A DNA stretch of 6,815 nucleotides from Verrucomicrobiota bacterium (GTDB taxonomy: Bacteria; Verrucomicrobiota; Verrucomicrobiia; Verrucomicrobiales; Verrucomicrobiaceae), in NCBI GenBank assembly GCA_023429545.1, contig JAEYUU010000209.1, forward strand, positions 1 to 6,815, written 5' to 3'. Numbering within the stretch: the stretch's first letter is position 1; every line of letters begins with the position of its first letter. The position numbers and the translations under genes are program-made. The notes below the pieces were generated by a model that was given only the letters and a program-made list of their open reading frames with translations, did not search any database and was not told the DNA's origin. This document shows, piece by piece, positions 1 through 6,217 of the stretch.

Positions 1-2106
1 CCCTTCCTCCACGATGCGCACTTCCGTCTGCCGCTTCAGCGCGAGTGAGCCGTCGTTCTTCACCTTTTGATAGAAACGGCGCCAATTCGCCCAGACGCTG
101 CCTTTGTTTTCCGCGATGTCATCCAGCAGCGATGCCACGGAGAGAGTCAGCGTGGCCCGCTCCTTCCCCGGAGCCACCGTGCCCGTGCGGAAAAGCAAGG
201 CGGCGAAGGGAATGCCGGCACGCTTCGCCGGATGTCCTTGGAAGTTGAAGTAGCTGTGGAAGTGGTCCGTCTTCAGGTCATCCCCGCTGTGCGCGAACGT
301 GTAGATGGTGAGGCCGGACCAGCCCTGGTAGTTCGCAAAGGCGGCGACCAGAGGCAACCCCTCCGCAAGTGAGTCGATGGGCGCGGGGATATCCCACTCC
401 GTGAGAGCAAAGGGCTTGCCCGCAGCGCGCATCACAGCCAATTCAGAGAGCACGCCCCCAGCGGGATTTTGAGAGAGAATCTCCTGGTTTACCTCCCAAT
501 TGTTTGGGTCCCACTGTCCACCGGGGAAAGAAGGATGGTGCCAATAGGCATTCGCATGCACCACGTCACTCACGAGGGCTTCGCGTCGCACGCCGAGCAG
601 CGCGCCGAAGAAGATGTGTGAATGTGATACAAGGCATTTCACCTTCAGGTCCTCCTTCAAGAAGTGGTGCATCTCCTTCGCATAGGCCAGCTCCCTGTCT
701 GCGAGGAACTCGAAGTACTCGCGTTGCACAGCCTTGTTCGCATGTTCATCGGGCAGCGGGATGTTTGCCTTCGCGAGGCTGGCCTCCTCTGGGAGGAAGC
801 CGTCGGAATACGCATCCATCTTCACGTCGTTGAATTCAAACCAGCCGGTGTTCTGATTCGGGCCGAAGGCGAGATTCACCTTGCCAGGTTGAGAATCCTT
901 GGCGGTGAAGATGTAGGTGTAATCCTTCCATTCGGGCCCCACGTTGACCAACGTCCACAGACCGGCCATGGCATATGGGGCAACCGACTGCTGCGTACTG
1001 GTGTAGATTTTCACTTCCTTTTCGGCTCGGGCACGGAAGCGGAAACGGTAAGTCTTGCCAGTCTCGATCTGCAGTCCGGCGTACAAGAGTTGTGTGTGCC
1101 AGTTCGCAGAGCCGGCCTTGGTCGCGGTGACGCGCACACCTTTACCATCCGGCGCAGGAGAGAGCTTGGCTTCAGCACCACCCTGATTGTCCAGCCACCA
1201 GCCTTTGGCGTTGTCCGCGAACGTGGGATTACTGATGAGGTTTGGTCCATCATCCTTCATGCGGGTGCCCCACTTCGCGCGGAGGCCTGCATCTTCTTTA
1301 CCGTGCTTCTTCGCGAGGGTGTCATTCCATTGCTTCAGCACGGAGTCATGCACCGGCCCCTTTACCTTGGCAGGCCACCAGGCGTTGAAGAGCAGGGTGT
1401 TTTCATTGTTCACTTCGACAATGGCCACCGCAGGATCGTCGCGATACGCAAGGCCGGTATGCGGATTCACATGCAGGAGAAGATCTCGCGCGTATTGCTT
1501 CAAGGCATCCACGTACGGCGGATAGATGTTATCGATACCCTTGCTCATATCCGGCGCGCCGGCGGGCTGGTCATCGTACTTGCGACCCACGTGAAGGTTG
1601 ACGTTCGCGTAGATGCCGCGTTTCTTGAGTTCCGCGAAGAAGAAGTCGAGTCGTGCCAGAGGCTCCTCATTCAAGCCGCCTGCCTTGCGAACGAGCTGCG
1701 TGCCGCTCCAGTTCGCGTCCATGAAGTGGAAGCGGACGAGATTGATGCCGCATTTCGCGAAATGCCCGGCGAGCTTCACCGCCTCCTCCTCGGTGGGGAA
1801 GCAGGATGCCGCGGTGAGGTTCGTGCCGAAGTAGCGCCATGGGGTGCCACGATCATCCACGATCAGTTCGCCCTTTGCCTTGATGAAACCGTGCCTGCCC
1901 GCAGGTGCGTCGTTCAGGAAGGAGAGATCCAGCAGGGCGGGAGCATCATCGAAGGCGGAGATGTGGAAGGGGAACCAACCGGGAGAGCCTGAGGCAGGCT
2001 TCTCCATGATGGGTTGGGACTGTTTCTGCGCGGGGGCAACCGAGAGTGGTATCAAGATGCAGGCCGCGAGCGCGAAACGAGTCAGAGACAATGCAGCGGG
2101 ATGCAT
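1..2106 (-). CDS. Secreted GH5-like (clan GH-A) glycoside hydrolase with embedded carbohydrate-binding domain, 3' end beyond window
   Basis: The reading frame is open from an ATG at 2106 to base 1 (702 codons, no stop), so the C-terminus lies outside the window. The N-terminus is a Sec signal peptide: Arg10, hydrophobic core at about 11-23, likely cleavage after Ala-Pro-Ala26. A (beta/alpha)8 barrel of the cellulase/mannanase type follows: GINLVRFHF (Arg125), NVNLH (His172), the acid/base motif NNEN (Glu235) and the nucleophile motif LTEWD (Glu570), then a likely strand 8, SGLTIYTFAH (597-606). The two glutamates are unusually far apart because residues about 289-432 form a CBM4/9-like beta-sandwich (starts NLISNPTF, ends FEFNDVKMDA). 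Family knowledge predicts a retaining endo- or exo-acting beta-glycanase acting outside the cytoplasm; the substrate cannot be read from sequence. Residues after about 640 look like an accessory C-terminal domain. It is divergent from the alkaline phosphatase. No clear ribosome binding site or promoter was found. GH5 membership is likely but another GH-A family is possible. Confidence 0.85.
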   Translation of the reverse strand, partial: MHPAALSLTRFALAACILIPLSVAPAQKQSQPIMEKPASGSPGWFPFHISAFDDAPALLDLSFLNDAPAGRHGFIKAKGELIVDDRGTPWRYFGTNLTAASCFPTEEEAVKLAGHFAKCGINLVRFHFMDANWSGTQLVRKAGGLNEEPLARLDFFFAELKKRGIYANVNLHVGRKYDDQPAGAPDMSKGIDNIYPPYVDALKQYARDLLLHVNPHTGLAYRDDPAVAIVEVNNENTLLFNAWWPAKVKGPVHDSVLKQWNDTLAKKHGKEDAGLRAKWGTRMKDDGPNLISNPTFADNAKGWWLDNQGGAEAKLSPAPDGKGVRVTATKAGSANWHTQLLYAGLQIETGKTYRFRFRARAEKEVKIYTSTQQSVAPYAMAGLWTLVNVGPEWKDYTYIFTAKDSQPGKVNLAFGPNQNTGWFEFNDVKMDAYSDGFLPEEASLAKANIPLPDEHANKAVQREYFEFLADRELAYAKEMHHFLKEDLKVKCLVSHSHIFFGALLGVRREALVSDVVHANAYWHHPSFPGGQWDPNNWEVNQEILSQNPAGGVLSELAVMRAAGKPFALTEWDIPAPIDSLAEGLPLVAAFANYQGWSGLTIYTFAHSGDDLKTDHFHSYFNFQGHPAKRAGIPFAALLFRTGTVAPGKERATLTLSVASLLDDIAENKGSVWANWRRFYQKVKNDGSLALKRQTEVRIVEEG
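811..1242 (-). other. CBM4/9-like carbohydrate-binding domain inserted in the GH barrel
   Basis: This encodes residues about 289-432 of the glycoside hydrolase. The segment opens with the family-typical pattern asparagine-leucine, small residues, then a Gly-Trp-Trp. It continues with alternating beta strands, a SANWHTQLLYAGL stretch, a GKTYRFRFRARAEK strand pair and a closing WFEFNDVKM strand. This order matches the galactose-binding-like jelly rolls grouped as CBM_4_9. It lies between the acid/base strand and the nucleophile strand, directly after a helix ending ALRAKWG. Binding to a glycan is inferred from the fold; I cannot say which glycan. Confidence 0.65.
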
Positions 2107-2187
2107 GGGTGCATTTTGTGCAGAAATGCTCCCGTGAATCCAGCCGGAATGCGGACCCGTCCCGCAGGGGGCAAATTTCCTGAAGAA

Positions 2188-2210
2188 TCCGCCTGTAGGC
2201 GGACGTTTTT
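2188..2210 (+). terminator. Hairpin with T-run in the divergent intergenic region (terminator- or attenuator-like)
   Basis: TCCGCC at 2188-2193 pairs perfectly with GGCGGA at 2198-2203 around a TGTA loop; after CG comes TTTTT at 2206-2210. Geometry and T-run give it the form of a short intrinsic terminator for plus-strand transcription. It sits 46 bases before the phosphatase ATG and 81 bases from the GH start, so it ends no upstream gene in this window. It could be a leader attenuator for the phosphatase, an insulator between divergent promoters, or a copy of a dispersed palindromic repeat. The rest of 2107-2256 holds no convincing promoter, ribosome binding site or phosphate-regulon box that I can see. 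Confidence 0.4.
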
Positions 2211-2256
2211 CTCACTCGTTCCATTCCCTTTGTCCCAGCACGGCCAGCCTTTCATT

Positions 2257-3660
2257 ATGAGCAAGAACACCCCAAGTTCCTCTACCACCACCCGCCGCGA
2301 CTTCTTCCGCATGTCCGCGATGACCGCCGCCGTCTTTGGCGCGGAGAGCAGCCTGCTGGCCGCCGACACCCGGAAGGCGGCTGCCAGCGCAGGGCGCGCT
2401 AAGAACGTCATCTTCATGGTGAGTGATGGGATGAATCATGGCGCCCTGTCCATGGCCCACCTTTACCGGAAACACTTCGAGCAGAAGACCACGCAGTGGC
2501 TGGACATGTACCGCGAGCGTCCCGTGGTGCGCTGCCTCGCAGAAACGTACTCGGCGAACAGTGTGGTCACCGACTCCGCCGCTGCTGCCAGCGCATGGGG
2601 CTGCGGACAGCGCGTGAACAACGGCACGCTCAACATGTTGCCCGGCGGGGGTGAGGGCCGCACGATCCACCAGAAGCTTGACGAGAAGGGCATCAAGACC
2701 GGCCTGGTGACCACGGCGACCATCACACATGCCACGCCTGCCGGCTTCGCCATCAATCAGCACAGCCGCGGTGATGAAGCCGAAATCGCCGCGCAGTATC
2801 TGGAGCGCAAGGTGGATGTGCTCCTCGGCGGTGGTCAGAAGTTCTTCAGCCCCGAACTCCGTGGCAAGTACACCACCGCCGGCTATGACCTCGTGAACAA
2901 CCGCGATGCCCTCCGAAAGCTTTCCAACGACAAGCTGAAGCCGCTGCTGGGCCTCTTCTACGACAGCTACATCCCCTTCACCCTCGACCGCCTGCATGAC
3001 AAGGCGATTGCGGCGCAGGTGCCCACGCTCTCCGAGATGGCGCAGGTGGCACTGGACCGGCTCTCCCACGGGAAGGATGGATTCTTCCTCATGATCGAGG
3101 GTGCCCGCATCGACCACGCCGGCCACCAGAACGACGCGGCAGCCTCCATTCAGGATCAGCTCGCCTTCGATGACGCCATTGGGGTGGCGCTCAAATTCAT
3201 CGATACCAATCCGGAGACGCTGCTCATCGTCACCACAGACCACGGATGCGGTGGCATCCAGATGAATGGCGTCAGCAAGGGTGCCGGGCAGGGGTTCGCG
3301 CCGGGCATCTACAACGCGAGCACGCCGTACTTTGAGAACATCCGCAGCATCCGCCACTCTTTCGAATGGATGAAGCAGCAAAAGCTCGATGGCCTGAGCG
3401 GCCCGAAACTCGCTGAAGTGCTGGAGCAGCACACCGGCTACAAGGTCGCGGCAGACAAGCTGAAAGACCTGCAGGGCATGAAGCCCGCGAATGTGGGCAA
3501 GCTGATGCAGGACTACCACGGCGTGGGCTGGACCAGCCAGAATCACACCGGCGAACTGGTGGAGTTCTGCGCCTATGGCCCTGGCAGCAAAAACTTCCCC
3601 GCGCTGATGGAGAATCGCCAGGTGCACGACTTGGTGCTACAGGCGATGGAAGTGACCTAG
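2257..3660 (+). CDS. Tat-exported PhoA-type alkaline phosphatase
   Basis: This is a 467-residue metal-dependent phosphomonoesterase that would release inorganic phosphate from organic phosphates outside the cytoplasm. The ATG at 2257 is chosen because it puts a twin-arginine motif (TRRDFF, residues 12-17) near the N-terminus, followed by a hydrophobic stretch and a small-residue cleavage area (LLAAD, about 33-37). The frame is open further upstream, but that would bury the signal. Family residues by motif: metal ligand Asp57 (VSDGM), nucleophile Ser107 (VTDSA), THATPAG with His158, phosphate-binding Arg171, Glu281 and Asp286 (EGARID), His287, His290, Asp328-His329 (TTDHG) and His430. All expected metal ligands are present. 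His158 and His287 replace the E. coli Asp153/Lys328 pair, as in mammalian and Thermotoga enzymes. There is no obvious ribosome binding site before the ATG. It is divergent from the glycoside hydrolase and convergent with glmM. Confidence 0.92.
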   Translation: MSKNTPSSSTTTRRDFFRMSAMTAAVFGAESSLLAADTRKAAASAGRAKNVIFMVSDGMNHGALSMAHLYRKHFEQKTTQWLDMYRERPVVRCLAETYSANSVVTDSAAAASAWGCGQRVNNGTLNMLPGGGEGRTIHQKLDEKGIKTGLVTTATITHATPAGFAINQHSRGDEAEIAAQYLERKVDVLLGGGQKFFSPELRGKYTTAGYDLVNNRDALRKLSNDKLKPLLGLFYDSYIPFTLDRLHDKAIAAQVPTLSEMAQVALDRLSHGKDGFFLMIEGARIDHAGHQNDAAASIQDQLAFDDAIGVALKFIDTNPETLLIVTTDHGCGGIQMNGVSKGAGQGFAPGIYNASTPYFENIRSIRHSFEWMKQQKLDGLSGPKLAEVLEQHTGYKVAADKLKDLQGMKPANVGKLMQDYHGVGWTSQNHTGELVEFCAYGPGSKNFPALMENRQVHDLVLQAMEVT

Positions 3661-3680
3661 GAGAACACCCAGAGCTGCAG

Positions 3681-5054
3681 CTACTCCCCTATCTGCTCCT
3701 TGATCGCCTCTGCAATGCGGTCCGCCTGCGCCTCTATGTACTCGGGATCACGGCCTTCGATGAGCAGGCGGATGAGCGACTCCGTGCCGGAGTAGCGCAG
3801 CAGCACGCGTCCGAGGCTGGCGAGCTTTTTCTCCGTCTCCTTCACCAATTGTTGAGCGGACACGAGTTCCGCCACGGGGGGCTTGGCCTTCACGCGCAAA
3901 TTCCTTTTTGCCTGGGGGAAGGGGCTGAGCACCTTGCGCAGCTCGCTGAGGGGTTCGCCGGTCTCCACCATGATCTTCAGCACCTGCAGCGCGGCGATGA
4001 GTCCATCTCCCGTGGTGGTGTGGTCAAAGAAGACGATGTGCCCGCTCTCCTCCGCGCCGAAGTTCAATCCCTGCTGGCGCATGGCGGCGATCACATAGCG
4101 GTCGCCCACGTCGGTACGGATGACCTTGCCGCCGAGACCCGCCACGAGTTCATCCAGGCCAAAGTTGCTCATGGTCGTCACGGCCACGGTACTCTCGCGC
4201 AGGGTACCCTTGCGCAGCATGGAGGCCACCACGATGGCGATGAATTCATCACCACTCAACGCGGAGCCCGTCTCATCCACCATGACCACGCGGTCGGCGT
4301 CTCCATCATGGGCCACGCCCACATAGGCACCCGTTTCCTTCACGAGCGCCTCGATGTACTCCGCGTGCGTACAGCCGCAGTCGCGGTTGATATTCACGCC
4401 ATCGGGTGAGGAATGGAAGACCTCCACCTCAGCGCCAAGCCGCCTGAGTGTCTCCGTGGAGGTCACGTAGGCGGCGCCATTGGCGTTATCCAGCGCAATC
4501 TTCATGCCGTCCAGACGGCGATTGTGCATGGTGGCCACGGCATGCGCGATGAAGCGCTCCGCAGCATTATCCATGCGCGACTTCCTGCCGATGCTGGTGG
4601 CGGAAGCTCGCTGTTGAAGCATGGCTTCATCCTCGAACGCAGCCTCGATCATCAATTCCTGAGCATCGGTCAGCTTGTGCCCGCCGCCATCCACGAATTT
4701 CACCCCGTTGTCCTTGTAGGGGTTGTGCGAGGCGGAAACAATCGCGCCCAAGGCGGCCTTCTCCTGCCGGGCGATCAGCGCCACTGCGGGCGTGGGGATC
4801 ACCCCGCACAGCACCACATCCACTCCCATCGAGGTAAGCCCGGCAGTGAGCGCGCTTTCAATCATGTCTCCCGAGAGGCGGGTGTCGCGACCGACGATGC
4901 ACTTGGGCCGGATGCCGGCCTTTTCCGCCTCCATGGCCAGCACCTTCGCCGCCGCCTGGCCGAGACGCATCACGAACTCGGGCGTCATGGGGTGGCTGTT
5001 CGCCACACCGCGTATCCCGTCCGTGCCAAAGTATTTCCTCTTCGCTGAAGCCAT
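3681..5054 (-). CDS. glmM: Phosphoglucosamine mutase GlmM
   Basis: GlmM is a cytoplasmic enzyme that interconverts glucosamine-6-phosphate and glucosamine-1-phosphate, the step before UDP-GlcNAc for peptidoglycan and lipopolysaccharide. The protein is 457 residues, close to the usual 440-460. Seen in order: KYFGTDGIRGVAN at the N-terminus with PMTPE (a GlmM hallmark), active-site SASHNP with phospho-serine Ser109, Mg-binding DGDADR (250-255), sugar-specificity loop AEESGH (334-339), TTTGDGLIAALQ (346-357), and the phosphate-binding loop RYSGTES (420-426). The loop has Glu-Glu where many GlmM proteins have Glu-Gln, but the rest of the sequence and the cdaA neighbourhood favour GlmM over phosphomannomutase. 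It is the last gene of the cdaA cluster, 99 bases after the cdaR-like gene, and has its own promoter-like sequence ending 9 bases before the ATG. No ribosome binding site is visible, which fits leaderless translation. Confidence 0.95.
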   Translation of the reverse strand: MASAKRKYFGTDGIRGVANSHPMTPEFVMRLGQAAAKVLAMEAEKAGIRPKCIVGRDTRLSGDMIESALTAGLTSMGVDVVLCGVIPTPAVALIARQEKAALGAIVSASHNPYKDNGVKFVDGGGHKLTDAQELMIEAAFEDEAMLQQRASATSIGRKSRMDNAAERFIAHAVATMHNRRLDGMKIALDNANGAAYVTSTETLRRLGAEVEVFHSSPDGVNINRDCGCTHAEYIEALVKETGAYVGVAHDGDADRVVMVDETGSALSGDEFIAIVVASMLRKGTLRESTVAVTTMSNFGLDELVAGLGGKVIRTDVGDRYVIAAMRQQGLNFGAEESGHIVFFDHTTTGDGLIAALQVLKIMVETGEPLSELRKVLSPFPQAKRNLRVKAKPPVAELVSAQQLVKETEKKLASLGRVLLRYSGTESLIRLLIEGRDPEYIEAQADRIAEAIKEQIGE

Positions 5055-5063
5055 GAGGGCGCG

Positions 5064-5092
5064 GCTTTAGCCCGAAAAGGGCGGCAAGTCAA
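5064..5092 (-). promoter_or_regulatory. Putative sigma70-type promoter for a leaderless glmM transcript
   Basis: Read on the minus strand: TTGACT (5092-5087, 5 of 6 to the -35 consensus), a 17-base spacer, TAAAGC (5069-5064, starting TA), then 9 bases to the glmM ATG at 5054. A start point about 7 bases after the -10 would leave a 5' leader of only a few bases. No Shine-Dalgarno sequence lies between. The same geometry occurs before cdaA and the histidine phosphatase, which raises confidence despite the weak -10. Confidence 0.5.
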
Positions 5093-5153
5093 AGGCGCGC
5101 AATACCTCGGGCACTCAGGATTTGCTTTCCACTTTTCTCTTGCTCCTTGTCCC

Positions 5154-5282
5154 TTAATCAGTTCTGAAGCTCGGCAGTCCCTGCTGGATGGGCCTTCTTT
5201 CAGTGCGGGCCTGATCATTCACCACGTACCAGAGCAGAAAGGCGAGCACGAGGGAGACCAGCTTGGCCTCCCAGTCGTTCAC
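5154..5282 (-). CDS. Minimal CdaR-like single-pass membrane protein (YbbR repeats absent)
   Basis: This small gene sits between cdaA and glmM, exactly where cdaR (ybbR) normally lies. The product is a short NDWEAK lead, one transmembrane helix (KLVSLVLAFLLWYVV) and a tail of about 20 residues ending PSFRTD. The helix resembles the N-terminal anchor of CdaR proteins, which normally carry several extracytoplasmic YbbR repeats of about 80 residues each; only 99 bases follow before glmM, so none fit. The GTG start at 5282 gives 42 residues. I chose it because AAAGG (5294-5290) lies 7 bases upstream and because codons from about 5291 downward are GC-ending like the neighbours, whereas those before include ATA, ACA, GTA and four AGG. 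The alternative ATG at 5363 gives 69 residues, overlaps cdaA by 71 bases and has no ribosome binding site. A role as CdaA partner is inferred from position and helix only. Confidence 0.6.
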   Translation of the reverse strand: MNDWEAKLVSLVLAFLLWYVVNDQARTERRPIQQGLPSFRTD

Positions 5283-5289
5283 GATCCAG

Positions 5290-5294
5290 CCTTT
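5290..5294 (-). promoter_or_regulatory. Ribosome binding site deciding the cdaR-like start
   Basis: AAAGG on the minus strand overlaps the cdaA TAA stop (5295-5293) and stands 7 bases before the GTG at 5282. It is the only good Shine-Dalgarno match beside any start in the minus-strand cluster. It suggests translation of the small protein is coupled to termination on cdaA. Confidence 0.5.
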
Positions 5295-6105
5295 AAGCCG
5301 GGGACCGAGCCTCCTCAGCCTTTCCAGATTCGGGTTCGTTACTGGTGTTATCGTCCTCGCCATATACCAGGATGCGTTGCAGCCGCTCGCGCAGCTCGTC
5401 GGGCTCCAGATTATGCTCCAGCTTCCCCTTGTGGCAAAGGGAAAGCGCGCCGGTCTCCTCGCTCACGACGAGCGCCACGGCGTCCGTCTCCTCCGTGATG
5501 CCCAGCCCGGCACGATGCCGCAGGCCGATGCTGCGATCCGGCAGATCCTTCTGGCTCACGGGAAACACACATCCCGCCGCGGCAATTCGCCCCTGGTCGA
5601 TGATCATCCCACCGTCATGCAACGGCGTCTTCGGGTGGAAAATGGTGCCGATGAGCTCGGTGGAAATCTTCGCATCCACCGACACCCCGCTCTCGGCAAA
5701 GGGCTTCAGCTCAATGCCGCGCTGGATGGCGAAGAGCGCCCCGCAGCGCCGGTGCGAGAGCTGCACCATGGCCTCGATGAGGTTGTCCAGGCTGGCTTCC
5801 TCAGAGCCATTGAAGGAAAAGAACCGGTGACTCCCCAGTTCCGCCAGCAGACGGCGCAGCTCCGGCTGGAAGATGACGACCAGCGCGATGGCAAAGAACG
5901 TGACAAAGCCCTTCAGCAGCCAGGTGATGACCTCCAGCTTCAGGAGCTGGGACACCAGCGCCAGCCCCAGCAGCAGCACGAGCAGCCCGGTGAGGATGCG
6001 TGCCCCACGTGTGGCGCGCAGGAATCGGTAGCCCTGGTACAGCAGCACTGCGAGGAGAAGGATCTCCACGGCATGGTTCCAGTGCAATTTGACGAACTCC
6101 CACAT
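5293..6105 (-). CDS. cdaA: Diadenylate cyclase CdaA (c-di-AMP synthase, membrane-bound)
   Basis: CdaA condenses two ATP into the second messenger c-di-AMP, which controls potassium and osmolyte balance and cell-wall homeostasis. The product is 270 residues from the ATG at 6105; a GTG directly before it (6108) would add one residue. Three transmembrane helices fill about residues 12-28, 37-56 and 59-79, followed by a short linker and a DisA_N cyclase domain (about 95-225). Both signature motifs are visible: LHDGG (162-166; usually Asp-Gly-Ala) and RHR (196-198), followed by AGLGITEETDA. The acidic C-terminal tail (GEDDNTSNEPE onward) looks disordered. The length matches the family. It is the first gene of a minus-strand cluster with the small cdaR-like gene and glmM, the well-known cdaA-cdaR-glmM order. 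The promoter-like hexamers at 6143-6115 fit the ATG start. Confidence 0.94.
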   Translation of the reverse strand: MWEFVKLHWNHAVEILLLAVLLYQGYRFLRATRGARILTGLLVLLLGLALVSQLLKLEVITWLLKGFVTFFAIALVVIFQPELRRLLAELGSHRFFSFNGSEEASLDNLIEAMVQLSHRRCGALFAIQRGIELKPFAESGVSVDAKISTELIGTIFHPKTPLHDGGMIIDQGRIAAAGCVFPVSQKDLPDRSIGLRHRAGLGITEETDAVALVVSEETGALSLCHKGKLEHNLEPDELRERLQRILVYGEDDNTSNEPESGKAEEARSPA

Positions 6106-6114
6106 CACACCCTA

Positions 6115-6143
6115 TTGCTAACCCGTGACTGGAGGAAGGGCAA
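6115..6143 (-). promoter_or_regulatory. Putative promoter for a leaderless cdaA transcript
   Basis: Read on the minus strand: TTGCCC (6143-6138), a 17-base spacer, TAGCAA (6120-6115), then 9 bases to the cdaA ATG at 6105. The -10 is a weak match (3 of 6), but hexamer spacing and distance to the ATG equal those before glmM and the histidine phosphatase. It supports ATG 6105 over GTG 6108. It is divergent from the promoter at 6180-6208. Confidence 0.4.
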
Positions 6144-6179
6144 GTGGCGTGAATTGAACCCATTGAGTAGCCCGCCGTC

Positions 6180-6208
6180 TTGCCTTGATTGTGTGCGCGT
6201 CATAAGAT
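6180..6208 (+). promoter_or_regulatory. Putative promoter for a leaderless histidine phosphatase transcript
   Basis: TTGCCT (6180-6185), a 17-base spacer and TAAGAT (6203-6208) give 4 of 6 matches to each sigma70 consensus hexamer, then 9 bases to the ATG at 6218. There is no Shine-Dalgarno sequence, so a leaderless or few-base leader is likely. Its -35 lies 36 bases from the divergent cdaA -35. Confidence 0.55.
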
Positions 6209-6217
6209 TGCCTATAC

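Noticed and set aside
664..1992. Long plus-strand reading frame of 442 residues opposite the glycoside hydrolase
   Set aside because: The minus frame has clear catalytic and binding-domain motifs over the same bases. The plus frame has no recognisable motif and is the usual antisense by-product of GC-rich coding.
2092..2122. Four TGCA tetramers spaced 8-10 bases apart at the hydrolase start, as a possible operator
   Set aside because: The element is too short and the flanks differ; it partly reflects the ATGCAT codons of the start region.
2014..2256. Possible 81-residue N-terminal extension of the phosphatase
   Set aside because: It would overlap the start of the divergent hydrolase gene, place the Tat motif at about residue 93 and cross the hairpin; the ATG at 2257 fits a normal Tat signal.
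2212..3627. Long minus-strand reading frame of 471 residues opposite the alkaline phosphatase
   Set aside because: It is a codon-register shadow of the phosphatase gene, with composition dominated by reversed codons and no family motif.
3661..3682. Terminator between the convergent phosphatase and glmM genes
   Set aside because: There is only a 10-base palindrome AGCTGCAGCT (3673-3682) with no loop and no T-run; it is not convincing as a terminator.
4985..5218. Frame-shifted remnant of YbbR repeats between the cdaR-like gene and glmM
   Set aside because: The gap is 99 bases, and translations I checked there show no strand-rich YbbR pattern; it is too short for even one repeat.
6144..6179. 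Possible tRNA fragment around the GAATTGAACCCA sequence
   Set aside because: No acceptor stem, anticodon arm or proper T-arm can be folded from the flanks.
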